DNA from: Clostridia bacterium
Lineage (GTDB): Bacteria > Bacillota > Clostridia > Oscillospirales > Acutalibacteraceae
Reading direction: 5' to 3'
Length of the DNA stretch: 36,783 nt
Assembly (NCBI GenBank): GCA_017465505.1
Contig: JAFTWB010000012.1
Coordinates: 1 to 36,783 of the forward strand
Below are positions 24,301-30,002 of the stretch, one piece after another. The notes under the pieces are model-generated. The model was not told where the DNA came from and did no database searches. It saw nothing but the letters and a program-made list of their open reading frames with translations. Within the stretch, counting starts at the first letter, position 1, and each line of letters starts with the position of its first letter. The position numbers and the translations under genes are program-made.

Positions 24301-24347
24301 AGTTTTTTGCCCGAAGCAGGGTTTGAAGGTTTCTTTGTTTTTGTCAT
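21345..24347 (-). CDS. yfhO: YfhO-family membrane glycosyltransferase
   Basis: 1000 aa, start at 24347 behind AAAGGAGA on the minus strand. A lysine-rich cytoplasmic start is followed by about a dozen membrane segments, a large outer domain (about 560-910), a last membrane segment (FPIGVVAFSVGFLILVAAWF) and an acidic Thr/Glu-rich tail. VIDLWHQYYPFL in the first outer loop is the family's conserved Asp motif typical of GT-C enzymes. In Bacillus and Listeria, YfhO-type proteins move a sugar from an undecaprenyl-phosphate carrier to lipoteichoic acid or a similar polymer outside the cell. The sugar-lipid maker and flippase candidates are the divergent genes at 24501 and 25442. The acceptor polymer in this organism is unknown. 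Confidence 0.9.
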   Translation of the reverse strand: MTKTKKPSNPASGKKLGAPKAEKKGFFYENRFILLSFLVPFVIMAVGFAAYDIAPFGIFKTMVDSVAHGLGQLFPSWGIDVAKPDWTNPWGDKQMLVIDLWHQYYPFLVELHEKLQSGGSLLHSWVIGMGSNFILVMSYYLLSPLNFLSVIVPEAWLVEYLALITVIKIACMGGFTAIAFRIISKKNDLSLVLFSMMFSFCAFNMGYYWCVIWLDSVAMLPLCVAGTVALLRDGKFRLFTISLALAVVCNYYIGLFICVAVFFTAIGYECSRWGGFKKAFKDLARTALFTISGLLMTAPVTIPTYLGLQNTYKQTMGMPKSFVINVVSDTGSNTTITKPDINEVTNAVCEIFSNMFSFINPSDKEGLPNIACGMLCVVLAIVFLCSKKIKLGEKIFCSATLLFLVASMFIRHLDFIWHGFHYPNMLPVRFSFLFSFLLIYMAFRAYCFIEHSHYLDVVVAILGFVLLVLSYFTRGEDSYAPLIASCIMAGIYIIFLFLYCFKLLNLKTLTLVLCLFVFGEMVATSVIGVKTVTTTSMAGYPRDEKNMDSVLEHIEAIESTGEPDIYRTEVLTTQTLNDSALNTYNGVSMFNSMANVNITKYLERIGVGGWQAGNRYTYYESSPVTNTMLNLKYLISRDGKFYNSDYTTVLNKVGNTTLLENTAYLPMGYVVNSDLLNWGTEDFSASGSNGLNDNPFVEQIEFWRLATGIQEPLYTQLKVVDQGHTSSSIFEVSKQSEGHYKTNPKDKTADIHTKYNYYPEEGGTILFYFKADNVKDKRVKILINDKDNGTRTLSRPHISVAGVVEGGDKVSIYTDYEQGKSTSVTVFCYQLNEKVFEQGLEALKKGGLVTTKSSDTTIQGTVTTYSDGLFFTSIPYEKGWKAYVDGKEVEVTPVANAMVAFPITKGQHEVTLKFIPNGFPIGVVAFSVGFLILVAAWFVTSKYMKENRVKALATTFLRADVKVKPKPVPEEVSAEIEEIAQSEAVDTTDATDETSETTEE

Positions 24348-24468
24348 AATATCTCCTTTTACACTGAGATTTTTGCATACATCATAATAATAACACTTTT
24401 CACATTTAGAGTAAATAACTTTTTTAAAAATATATCACACAAAAAACATAGACTTTTGATGTAGACTT

Positions 24469-24477
24469 TGCTATAAT
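24469..24477 (+). promoter_or_regulatory. Extended -10 promoter of the glycosyltransferase operon
   Basis: TG-C-TATAAT (24469-24477), 24 bp before the start codon. A weak -35 (TAGACT, 24449-24454) is 17 bp upstream. It lies in the 153-bp divergent spacer shared with yfhO. Confidence 0.65.
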
Positions 24478-24500
24478 GTATAATATTGAGGTGATGAAAA

Positions 24501-25439
24501 ATGAAAACTGTTGATTTGGTAGTTCCTTGCTTTAACGAGGAAGAGGTACTGCCCACATTTGTGGAGGAAACCAACAAGGTTATTGCAACTCTTCCCGATT
24601 ACAGCTTCAGATATATTCTTGTCAACGACGGCAGCAGGGACAACACCCTTGCCGTTATGATTAAGCTTTCAAAAGAGTATGAAAACGTAAAGTACATCTC
24701 CCTTTCCAGAAATTTCGGTAAGGAAAGTGCAATGTACGCAGGTCTTGAGCATACAACTGCTGATTTGGTCTTTGTTATGGACGCAGACTTGCAGCACCCA
24801 CCCAAAATGTTCCCTGCTATGCTTAAGGAAATTGAAAATGGCCACGAGTGCTGTGCTCTTTACAGAGAAAAGCAGAAGGGTGAGTCCTTTATAAGACAGG
24901 CAATTTCCAAGATGTTCTTTGCTATGCAGAACGCCACTTCCAAGGTGAAAATGCCCAACGGTGCGGTGGATTTCAGAGTTATGAAAAGAGAAATGGTGGA
25001 TTCCATCCTCTCTATGGGTGAGGTTCAGCGTTTTTCCAAGGGTATTTTCTGCTGGGTAGGCTACGACACAAAGTGGCTTCCTTACGAAAATGTGGAGCGT
25101 ACCATCGGTACATCAAGCTGGAGCTTCTGGGGGCTTTTCAAATACGCCTTCGACGGCTTCACCGCCTTCTCCGTTACTCCCTTAAAGCTTCTTTACGTTC
25201 TTGGTATCCTTATGCTTTTAGGAAGCGTGGGAACAGGTATTGCTATGATTGTTATGGCAATTGTTCAGGGCTTTGTGGGGTATTTTCTCCCTGTGCTCAC
25301 TGCTCTTCTCTTTGTGGGCGGTATTCTGGAGGTTTCTATGGGAATTATCGGCGAGTATCTGGGCAGAGTTTACTTTGAGGTCAAGGACCGTCCCATTTAC
25401 ATTGCCAACGTGAAGAACATCGAAAACCCAAGGAGATAA
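24501..25439 (+). CDS. GtrB/CsbB-type polyprenyl-phosphate glycosyltransferase (GT2)
   Basis: 312 aa, start at 24501 behind GAGGTGAT. The GT-A domain (about 1-225) shows VVPCFNEEEVLP at the nucleotide-binding start, VNDGSRDNT, and the metal-binding MDADLQHPP (D94, D96). Two C-terminal membrane segments (about 229-290) anchor it, as in GtrB and CsbB. Such enzymes load a sugar from a nucleotide donor onto undecaprenyl phosphate on the inner membrane face. The GtrA gene follows after 2 bp, and divergent yfhO encodes the probable outer-face transferase, making a complete three-component glycosylation system. The sugar cannot be read from the sequence. Confidence 0.92.
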   Translation: MKTVDLVVPCFNEEEVLPTFVEETNKVIATLPDYSFRYILVNDGSRDNTLAVMIKLSKEYENVKYISLSRNFGKESAMYAGLEHTTADLVFVMDADLQHPPKMFPAMLKEIENGHECCALYREKQKGESFIRQAISKMFFAMQNATSKVKMPNGAVDFRVMKREMVDSILSMGEVQRFSKGIFCWVGYDTKWLPYENVERTIGTSSWSFWGLFKYAFDGFTAFSVTPLKLLYVLGILMLLGSVGTGIAMIVMAIVQGFVGYFLPVLTALLFVGGILEVSMGIIGEYLGRVYFEVKDRPIYIANVKNIENPRR

Positions 25440-25441
25440 AA

Positions 25442-25945
25442 ATGGCTAAAAAAGAAAATGTAAAGCCCGAGGAAAAACAGGGCTTTCTCAAAAGAATGTT
25501 TTTCAAGTACAAGGAAATCATAATGTATCTGATTTTCGGTGTGCTCACAACTGTGGTAAGCTGGGGCAGCTATGCACTTTTCGAAATGGCATTTAAAAAA
25601 GCCATTGTGGACGTAAACGTGCTGGTGGCAGTTGCCAACGTCCTTTCCTGGGTGGCGGCGGTGCTCTTTGCTTACATAACCAACAAGCTCTTTGTTTTCG
25701 AGAGCAAAAGCTTCAAGCCCACCACCGTTTTCAAGGAAATGGGGCTTTTCGTAGGCTCTCGCCTGATTTCAGGTGCAGTTGAGTGGGTTGGAGTTCCCTT
25801 CCTTGTGTGGATTGGCCTTAATCAGACAATCTTCGGCGTTGAGGGAATGGTTGCAAAGGTTCTTGTGAGTGTAATTGTTGTTATCCTTAACTACATCCTC
25901 AGCAAGCTCCTTGTTTTCAAGAAAGAAAAATCAAAGAAAAAATAA
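25442..25945 (+). CDS. GtrA-like flippase
   Basis: 167 aa, start at 25442; its ribosome binding site AAGGAGAT overlaps the end of the preceding gene, so translation is coupled. Four membrane segments (about 27-47, 60-82, 102-124 and 135-157) with the GtrA features YLIFGVLTTVVSW and AYITNKLFVFES, and a Lys-rich tail. GtrA proteins are thought to flip the lipid-linked sugar across the membrane for use outside. It sits between the glycosyltransferase and a disrupted terminator. Normal length for the family. Confidence 0.9.
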   Translation: MAKKENVKPEEKQGFLKRMFFKYKEIIMYLIFGVLTTVVSWGSYALFEMAFKKAIVDVNVLVAVANVLSWVAAVLFAYITNKLFVFESKSFKPTTVFKEMGLFVGSRLISGAVEWVGVPFLVWIGLNQTIFGVEGMVAKVLVSVIVVILNYILSKLLVFKKEKSKKK

Positions 25946-25948
25946 CCT

Positions 25949-25969
25949 TATATGACAAAAGCTCTCTCG
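25949..25969 (+). repeat. 21-bp direct repeat, left copy (broken terminator arm)
   Basis: Begins TATATGACAAAAGC and ends TCTCG. The same 21 bp recur at 26205-26225, where they form the left arm of an intact terminator. Here no matching right arm follows, so this copy cannot terminate the gtrA transcript. The pair flanks box array 2. Confidence 0.8.
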
Positions 25970-26204
25970 GTTTGCGTGATGGCCTAAGGACAATCACGCA
26001 ACTAAGTTTGCCTTAGGGGCAAGTGAAGTTATCTTTGATAGTGAAGTTCACTGCGTGAGTGAAGTTTCGCTTTAAGGCGAAGTGAATGGGTAAACTTAAC
26101 TTCACTGTGAGCAAAGGCGAACAACTTCACTGCGTATAACACAACTTCACTTTTGTGACAACAAAAACTTCAAAAGAGAAAAAATATGAGATTATTGAGA
26201 TTTA
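25970..26204. repeat. Box-and-hairpin array 2 (AGTGAAGTT boxes)
   Basis: Forward boxes AGTGAAGTT at 26022-26030, 26040-26048 and 26058-26066 (partial at 26081) are followed by inverted boxes AACTTCACT at 26098-26106, 26123-26131 and 26143-26151 (partial at 26166). Mini-hairpins such as ATC-TTT-GAT, CAC-TGC-GTG, TCGC/GCGA and TTTGT/ACAAA sit between boxes. The left end has TGCGTGAT (25973-25980) pairing with ATCACGCA (25993-26000); the enclosed CCTAAGG (25983-25989) can pair with CCTTAGG (26011-26017), giving a possible pseudoknot. It is flanked by the 21-bp direct repeat. No coding potential. Confidence 0.75.
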
Positions 26205-26225
26205 TATATGACAAAAGCTCTCTCG
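26205..26225 (+). repeat. 21-bp direct repeat, right copy
   Basis: Exact repeat of 25949-25969, 256 bp downstream; here it forms the left arm of the terminator at 26212-26243. The repeat pair marks the borders of box array 2, as a target duplication or recombination product would. Confidence 0.8.
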
Positions 26226-26243
26226 TTATCGAGGGAGCTTTTG
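26212..26243. terminator. Terminator between gtrA and the anti-sigma-like gene
   Basis: A 14-bp stem (26212-26225 with 26230-26243, one G-T pair) with a TTAT loop and an AAAA/TTTT base. It would have followed gtrA closely before the array came between them, and also stands behind the minus-strand gene ending at 26288. Confidence 0.75.
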
Positions 26244-26287
26244 CCGTTAAGGGGGTCACAATATAACACACATCTCTTGTAAGCTTT

Positions 26288-27379
26288 TTAAGCCTTCGGA
26301 TTTATAAAGAGATAATCCGAAGATGGGGTTTTGCCGATATAAACTATGTGGGTGTCGATTTCATACCCGTTGGGAGCTGAAAGCTGAACAACGTAGGCGT
26401 TCAGGTGATTCTTGGGTAAATATAATGTAAAATATCCGTTGGAATCTGAAACGGCGGTATCACTACAGTAACCGCCTGAGTAAAGTGCAAACTCAGCACC
26501 CTTAACACCATTGCCATGAGAATCTCTTACAACAAAGGTGAGTGCATTGGGAGAAGTCGGAGGACAGTCGTTCTCCGTTTGAGGAGGCTCGGTGGGTGGG
26601 CTCTGTTCAGGGCCGCAGGGAGCTTGTGTTGCAGGCATTGTAGGGGGATAGGTGTTGCACACTGCGGTGGTAGGCTCTTGGGGAATCCAAGTAGGCTGCA
26701 CCACAGGCGGATTCGTTGCGTCGTCAGGTCTTGCAGTATCAGTGGCCATAGTGGGACATACGGTTTCTGCTACATCGCCCTCGGTAGGGTCTGTTACCAT
26801 AGGAGCAGGACGGGTGGGCCTTGCGTCTGCGTCACCGCTGGTAGGCGGTACGTCGGGCTCACCTACCACGGGTTTTTCTGTTGTGGAGCCTTCCACGGGG
26901 TCTGTTACCACAGGCACGGTCACTGTAGGAATAATAACCACAGGGGGTGCAGGGGTGGTTGGCCTTACGGGAAGCACAGGCCCGATTGGTGTGGAAGGTA
27001 AAAAGGGTATAGTGGGCTTTACAATGGGTCTGATTACATCTGTTTGTGTAGACTGCGAGCTCTGAGGCTCTGTCCGGTTGCCTGAAATAAGCTGAGCGGT
27101 TTCCTCAGTGTGGTTGCCTTCGCTGGTGGCGTTGGCAGGCAGGGACTGAAGGGTAGGCTCAGTGGTTTCAACAATATGCTGAGGTTTAGTTCCGATTATC
27201 GTGGGGTCAGGCTCTACCACGCCTAATTTCCATATACCAAAAGCACCCATAACTGCTAAAGTGCAGGCACAAAGGGATAGACTAACATTGAGGGCTATTC
27301 TTTTTTTACGTTTTACTGACGCAACATATTCGTCTCGTCGGCGGAATACGGCGTCAGCCATATCCTTATAATTTCTCAT
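26288..27379 (-). CDS. Anti-sigma-like membrane protein with Cna-B/SpaA-like outer domain
   Basis: 363 aa. The ATG at 27379 is preferred, 9 nt after AGGAAGG on the minus strand. Residues 1-28 are a short, charged cytoplasmic part; one membrane segment (about 29-50, NVSLSLCACTLAVMGAFGIW) follows. About 60-270 is a Pro/Thr-rich stalk with many PT, TEP and VTDP repeats. About 275-363 reads TFVVRDSHGNGVKGAEFALY, then DSNGYFTLYLP and APNGYEI, the beta-sandwich pattern of Cna-B/SpaA-type domains. It overlaps the ECF sigma gene by 14 nt and so probably is its membrane-bound anti-sigma partner, with the outer domain sensing the wall or environment. The cytoplasmic part is unusually short for an anti-sigma factor. 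Confidence 0.65.
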   Translation of the reverse strand: MRNYKDMADAVFRRRDEYVASVKRKKRIALNVSLSLCACTLAVMGAFGIWKLGVVEPDPTIIGTKPQHIVETTEPTLQSLPANATSEGNHTEETAQLISGNRTEPQSSQSTQTDVIRPIVKPTIPFLPSTPIGPVLPVRPTTPAPPVVIIPTVTVPVVTDPVEGSTTEKPVVGEPDVPPTSGDADARPTRPAPMVTDPTEGDVAETVCPTMATDTARPDDATNPPVVQPTWIPQEPTTAVCNTYPPTMPATQAPCGPEQSPPTEPPQTENDCPPTSPNALTFVVRDSHGNGVKGAEFALYSGGYCSDTAVSDSNGYFTLYLPKNHLNAYVVQLSAPNGYEIDTHIVYIGKTPSSDYLFINPKA

Positions 27380-27920
27380 ATTCAAAGCCTTCCTTGTTAA
27401 GTTCTGTTTTCAACGACTGTTTTGCTCGATACAATAAGGTTTCAACACTACGGACTGATTTTTTCATAACTGCGGCTACCTCAATATTTGAAAAATCCTC
27501 GAAATACACAAGCCAGATAACCTGTCTGTACTGAGGAATCAGATTTCTGATAGCCTTATGAAGTTGTATGTTATCCTCTTTTTTTATGTACTGTGCCTCA
27601 AGGCTCTCTTCTTCTTCTCTGATTTGCTGAAGCTCGTCTGTTGACACTTCAACCACACTGTGGCGTCTTAAATAGTCCAGAGCAACGTTTCTGCCAATGG
27701 CGTAAAGCCAGGTTTTAAAAGAAGATTTCCCCGAAAAACGAGGCTTGCGGGTGACGATTTTTACAAAGGTGTCCTCTGCCAAATCCTCCGCAGTAAAAAT
27801 ATTTCGGGTAAAATTGTTGATATAAAGTATTAGTCCGTCCTTATAGTCTTTGATTATTTCGATAAAGCCGTTGTCATCACCATCAAGGAAACGGCGGTAG
27901 CTACTTGCACCGTTATCCAT
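27366..27920 (-). CDS. ECF-type RNA polymerase sigma factor A
   Basis: 184 aa. The start at 27920 (MDNGASSYRRF) follows AAGGAG on the minus strand; an upstream extension to 27971 would cross the likely promoter. Region 2 is visible as FTRNIFTAEDLAEDTFVKIV and SSFKTWLYAIGRNVALDYLR, and region 4 as IPQYRQVIWLVYFEDFSNIE plus VAAVMKKSVRSVETLLYRAK, the helix-turn-helix for the -35 element. It directs polymerase to stress or envelope genes when its partner, encoded downstream and overlapping, lets it go. Divergent from a second ECF operon at 28252. Normal length. Confidence 0.92.
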   Translation of the reverse strand: MDNGASSYRRFLDGDDNGFIEIIKDYKDGLILYINNFTRNIFTAEDLAEDTFVKIVTRKPRFSGKSSFKTWLYAIGRNVALDYLRRHSVVEVSTDELQQIREEEESLEAQYIKKEDNIQLHKAIRNLIPQYRQVIWLVYFEDFSNIEVAAVMKKSVRSVETLLYRAKQSLKTELNKEGFEYEKL

Positions 27921-27957
27921 TGATATGCTGCTCCTTTCCCCTCGTTTGGCTCTTTCA

Positions 27958-27990
27958 CTTATTAGACGCAAGTTTTAGGAAAAACTCACT
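27958..27990 (-). promoter_or_regulatory. Possible ECF-type promoter of sigma factor A
   Basis: On the minus strand AGTGAGTTTTTCC (27978-27990) is followed by CGTCTAATAAG (27958-27968), about 40 bp before the start codon. A -10 of the CGTC type behind a T-rich -35 zone fits promoters read by ECF sigma factors themselves. Autoregulation is inferred. Confidence 0.4.
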
Positions 27991-28111
27991 CCAAAATTAT
28001 AAACTTTTTTATTTTCTTTTACTATTAACAAAAATCTACAAAAAAATTAGGATATTTTGTACAAATAGAACATTCTAAAGTCTTCGTGTCGCTTTTTTTT
28101 CCAGCCGCTGT

Positions 28112-28130
28112 GGGCAGTTCCGCCTTTGGA
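28112..28130 (+). repeat. Interspersed repeat copy 3 (core)
   Basis: GGGCAGTTCCGCCTTTGGA, the core shared with the copies at 11413 and 12918 and, inverted, at 29899-29917. Only the core is kept here. Confidence 0.5.
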
Positions 28131-28199
28131 AAGGGTGGCAGTTATTAAATGTTTTAAACGGCAGGTTTTACACTGCCGATAAAACTGTCACGCTAACTT

Positions 28200-28226
28200 T
28201 GAAACATTAAGACCGCTGACAGGGTA
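28200..28226 (+). promoter_or_regulatory. Possible ECF-type promoter of sigma factor B
   Basis: TGAAAC (28200-28205), 17 bp, GGTA (28223-28226), resembling the TGAAAC...CGTA pattern of SigW/SigX-type promoters and placed 25 bp before the sigma gene. Only three of four -10 bases fit. Confidence 0.35.
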
Positions 28227-28251
28227 TTATTAGTGAAAGGACGGTGAGGAT

Positions 28252-28731
28252 ATGAGCGTAATGGACTTTGAAAGTGTGGTTAAAGCATATGCAGACACAG
28301 TTTACAGGGTAGCTCTGAACATTCTTAAGAACCCTGAGGACAGCAAAGACTGTATGCAGAACGTTTTCCTCAGGTATTACAAAAAGCAGAACACATTCCA
28401 AAGCTGTGAGCACATCAAGGCGTGGCTTATAAGGGTGGCGGTAAACGAGAGCAAGAGGCTTCTCAGATATAGCAGCAAGGCTGAGTTTGTGCCTCTTGAA
28501 GAAGTGGCAAACACCCTTTTTGCCGAAAACAAAGATGATAAAGCGATTTTCGGGGAGGTTATGAAGCTTTCTGAAAAATACCGCACCGTAATACTTCTTT
28601 ACTATTATGAGGGTTACGACACAAAGGAAATCGCCCATATCTTAAAGCGTAATGAAGCTACTGTCCGAACACAGCTTTCTCGTGCACGGGAGCTTTTAAA
28701 GAGTAAACTGAAGGAGGATTTTTATGAGTAA
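28252..28731 (+). CDS. ECF-type RNA polymerase sigma factor B
   Basis: 159 aa. Start at 28252 or 28261, as AAAGG and GGTGAGGA lie upstream and either codon is possible. Region 2 reads YADTVYRVALNILKNPEDSK and IKAWLIRVAVNESKRLLRYS; region 4 reads LSEKYRTVILLYYYEGYDTK followed by EIAHILKRNEATVRTQLSRA. This is a small ECF factor of the SigW-like type. The downstream anti-sigma gene overlaps it by 8 nt, so the two are made together. Its operon is transcribed away from the ECF operon on the minus strand. The gene targets are unknown. Confidence 0.92.
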   Translation: MSVMDFESVVKAYADTVYRVALNILKNPEDSKDCMQNVFLRYYKKQNTFQSCEHIKAWLIRVAVNESKRLLRYSSKAEFVPLEEVANTLFAENKDDKAIFGEVMKLSEKYRTVILLYYYEGYDTKEIAHILKRNEATVRTQLSRARELLKSKLKEDFYE

Positions 28732-29740
28732 CACTGATGATATCCGTAAAATGTATGGTAAAATCACCGCACCACAAGAGGCGGTGGAAAAATGCCTTGA
28801 AATTGAGAAAAGGAAAACCCTGAAATTCCCTGGGAAGAGGGTTGTGGCTATTGCCGCTTGTCTGGGTATTCTCCTTGCCGTGGCAATTCCTGTTGCCGCT
28901 GACAAATTGGCAGGAGGCTTTGGCATAACTCAGGACTACGGCGAAAAAATTCAGAGCAGCTATCCTCACAAAACCGATACCTTCTATAAGGAAATTGACT
29001 CAAGCTCTCTTCTTGTGACCGAAGGCAGTAAGCTTTCTGACTCTCATCAGGGACTTGAGGTGAGGGTTGACGAGGCTTATTTTGACGGAGCTTTTATGTA
29101 TATCTCTTTTGTAGGTGAGTACGACAAAGCTCTTGATGGCATTGACCGATTCTGCTATGAGGGTTATGACAACTACATTTCCATAGACGGCGAATATGTC
29201 AGGGCTGACCTGTCGGGTTACAGTTTTTCTCTCTTTAACAGTGGTGAGGGTTTAGGCGGAGTCCTTGGCTTTATATATCCTTACGACAGGGAAAATGCGG
29301 AAGTTAAAATAAATATCCCCGGGCTTAAAATTCGCGGTATCGGGGAGAATAACGAGGTTATAGGAGAGATTGACGAAAGCTTTGAGCTTAGCTTTGCCGT
29401 GAAGAAAAGTGCTCCATCAACCCTTGTGTATAACGCCAATGCAAGCAGAGAAGAAGTGTCTGTACTCGGTGTAACTTCATCAAAGGGCGGTGTCTGTGTA
29501 GAGATTTTTGTTCCTCAAGAGGCAGTTGACAGTAAAGCAGGCATAATTGCCTCTGTGGAAAACGAGTCAGGGGAGAGAGCAGGCTTTATTATGGGCAAAG
29601 TGGAAGAAACCGAAGGCGGAATTATCCGCAGACAGTACTTTGCTCCCATTGAGGGTGAGGCTCTGGATGTGGCTGTGTATGATAAGAACAATATGGACGC
29701 AGGCAAGCTGGCTGAGCTTAGGTGTATGTTGAATGAATAA
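28724..29740 (+). CDS. DUF4179-type anti-sigma membrane protein
   Basis: 338 aa, start at 28724 behind AAGGAGGA, overlapping the sigma gene. A short cytoplasmic part (1-38, starting MSNTDDIRKMYGKITAPQEA) is followed by one membrane segment (about 39-59, VVAIAACLGILLAVAIPVAA) and an outer domain of about 275 residues with the DUF4179 pattern (EVRVDEAYFDGAFMYISFVG). Proteins of this type hold their ECF sigma factor at the membrane until an outside signal, often envelope stress, releases it. The overlap with an ECF gene supports this role. No protease site can be identified. Confidence 0.8.
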   Translation: MSNTDDIRKMYGKITAPQEAVEKCLEIEKRKTLKFPGKRVVAIAACLGILLAVAIPVAADKLAGGFGITQDYGEKIQSSYPHKTDTFYKEIDSSSLLVTEGSKLSDSHQGLEVRVDEAYFDGAFMYISFVGEYDKALDGIDRFCYEGYDNYISIDGEYVRADLSGYSFSLFNSGEGLGGVLGFIYPYDRENAEVKINIPGLKIRGIGENNEVIGEIDESFELSFAVKKSAPSTLVYNANASREEVSVLGVTSSKGGVCVEIFVPQEAVDSKAGIIASVENESGERAGFIMGKVEETEGGIIRRQYFAPIEGEALDVAVYDKNNMDAGKLAELRCMLNE

Positions 29741-29806
29741 TGGATTATGAATATTGAATGACGAAGAATTTCGGCGTCAGCTTAACCGTGATTGATATGT
29801 ATGCCG

Positions 29807-29834
29807 TAGGGGCGGTTCACACGAACCGCCCCTA
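29807..29834. repeat. Perfect GC-rich palindrome
   Basis: TAGGGGCGGTTC (29807-29818) and GAACCGCCCCTA (29823-29834) pair perfectly around ACAC. There is no T-tract, so it is a poor terminator. Similar GGGGCGG palindromes occur as interspersed elements in clostridial genomes (from general knowledge, not checked). It lies between the ECF operon and valS. Confidence 0.55.
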
Positions 29835-29898
29835 TGATAAGTGTTGATTAAATCTTTAACCCCGCCGTTAATCTGACGTTACAATTATATCCAACCTA

Positions 29899-29931
29899 TC
29901 CAAAGGCGGAACTGCCCCCTCGTGGCTAACG
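29899..29931 (-). repeat. Interspersed repeat copy 4 (inverted)
   Basis: The minus strand reads CGTTAGCCACGAG (29919-29931) followed by GGGCAGTTCCGCCTTTGGA (29899-29917), matching the sequence behind the first permease (11401-11431) over about 31 positions with few changes. It lies in the leader of valS. Confidence 0.55.
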
Positions 29932-30002
29932 AGTGGCTTGACAAACTATGTCATAAATGCGATAATATAATGAATAATTATTGCGAAAGGGCGGTTTTTG
30001 CT

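Larger units (their letters stand above)
27921..28251. other. Divergent spacer between two ECF sigma operons
   Basis: No gene is seen in these 331 bp. They hold the likely autoregulated promoters of both sigma genes (listed separately), an interspersed repeat core (28112-28130), and overlapping alternative hairpins: CGGCAG (28159-28164) with CTGCCG (28173-28178), or GTTTTA (28165-28170) with TAAAAC (28180-28185). Confidence 0.5.

Noticed and set aside
26516-27065. Plus-strand open readings rich in Gly, Arg or Val
   Set aside because: They are shadows of the Pro/Thr-rich stalk of the anti-sigma-like protein on the other strand.
29807-29834. Terminator for the DUF4179 gene
   Set aside because: The palindrome is strong but no T-tract follows, so it is listed as a repeat instead.
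29741-30002. T-box riboswitch before valS
   Set aside because: No AGGGTGGNACCGCG-like T-box sequence, specifier stem or antiterminator is visible; only a GC palindrome and a repeat copy are present.
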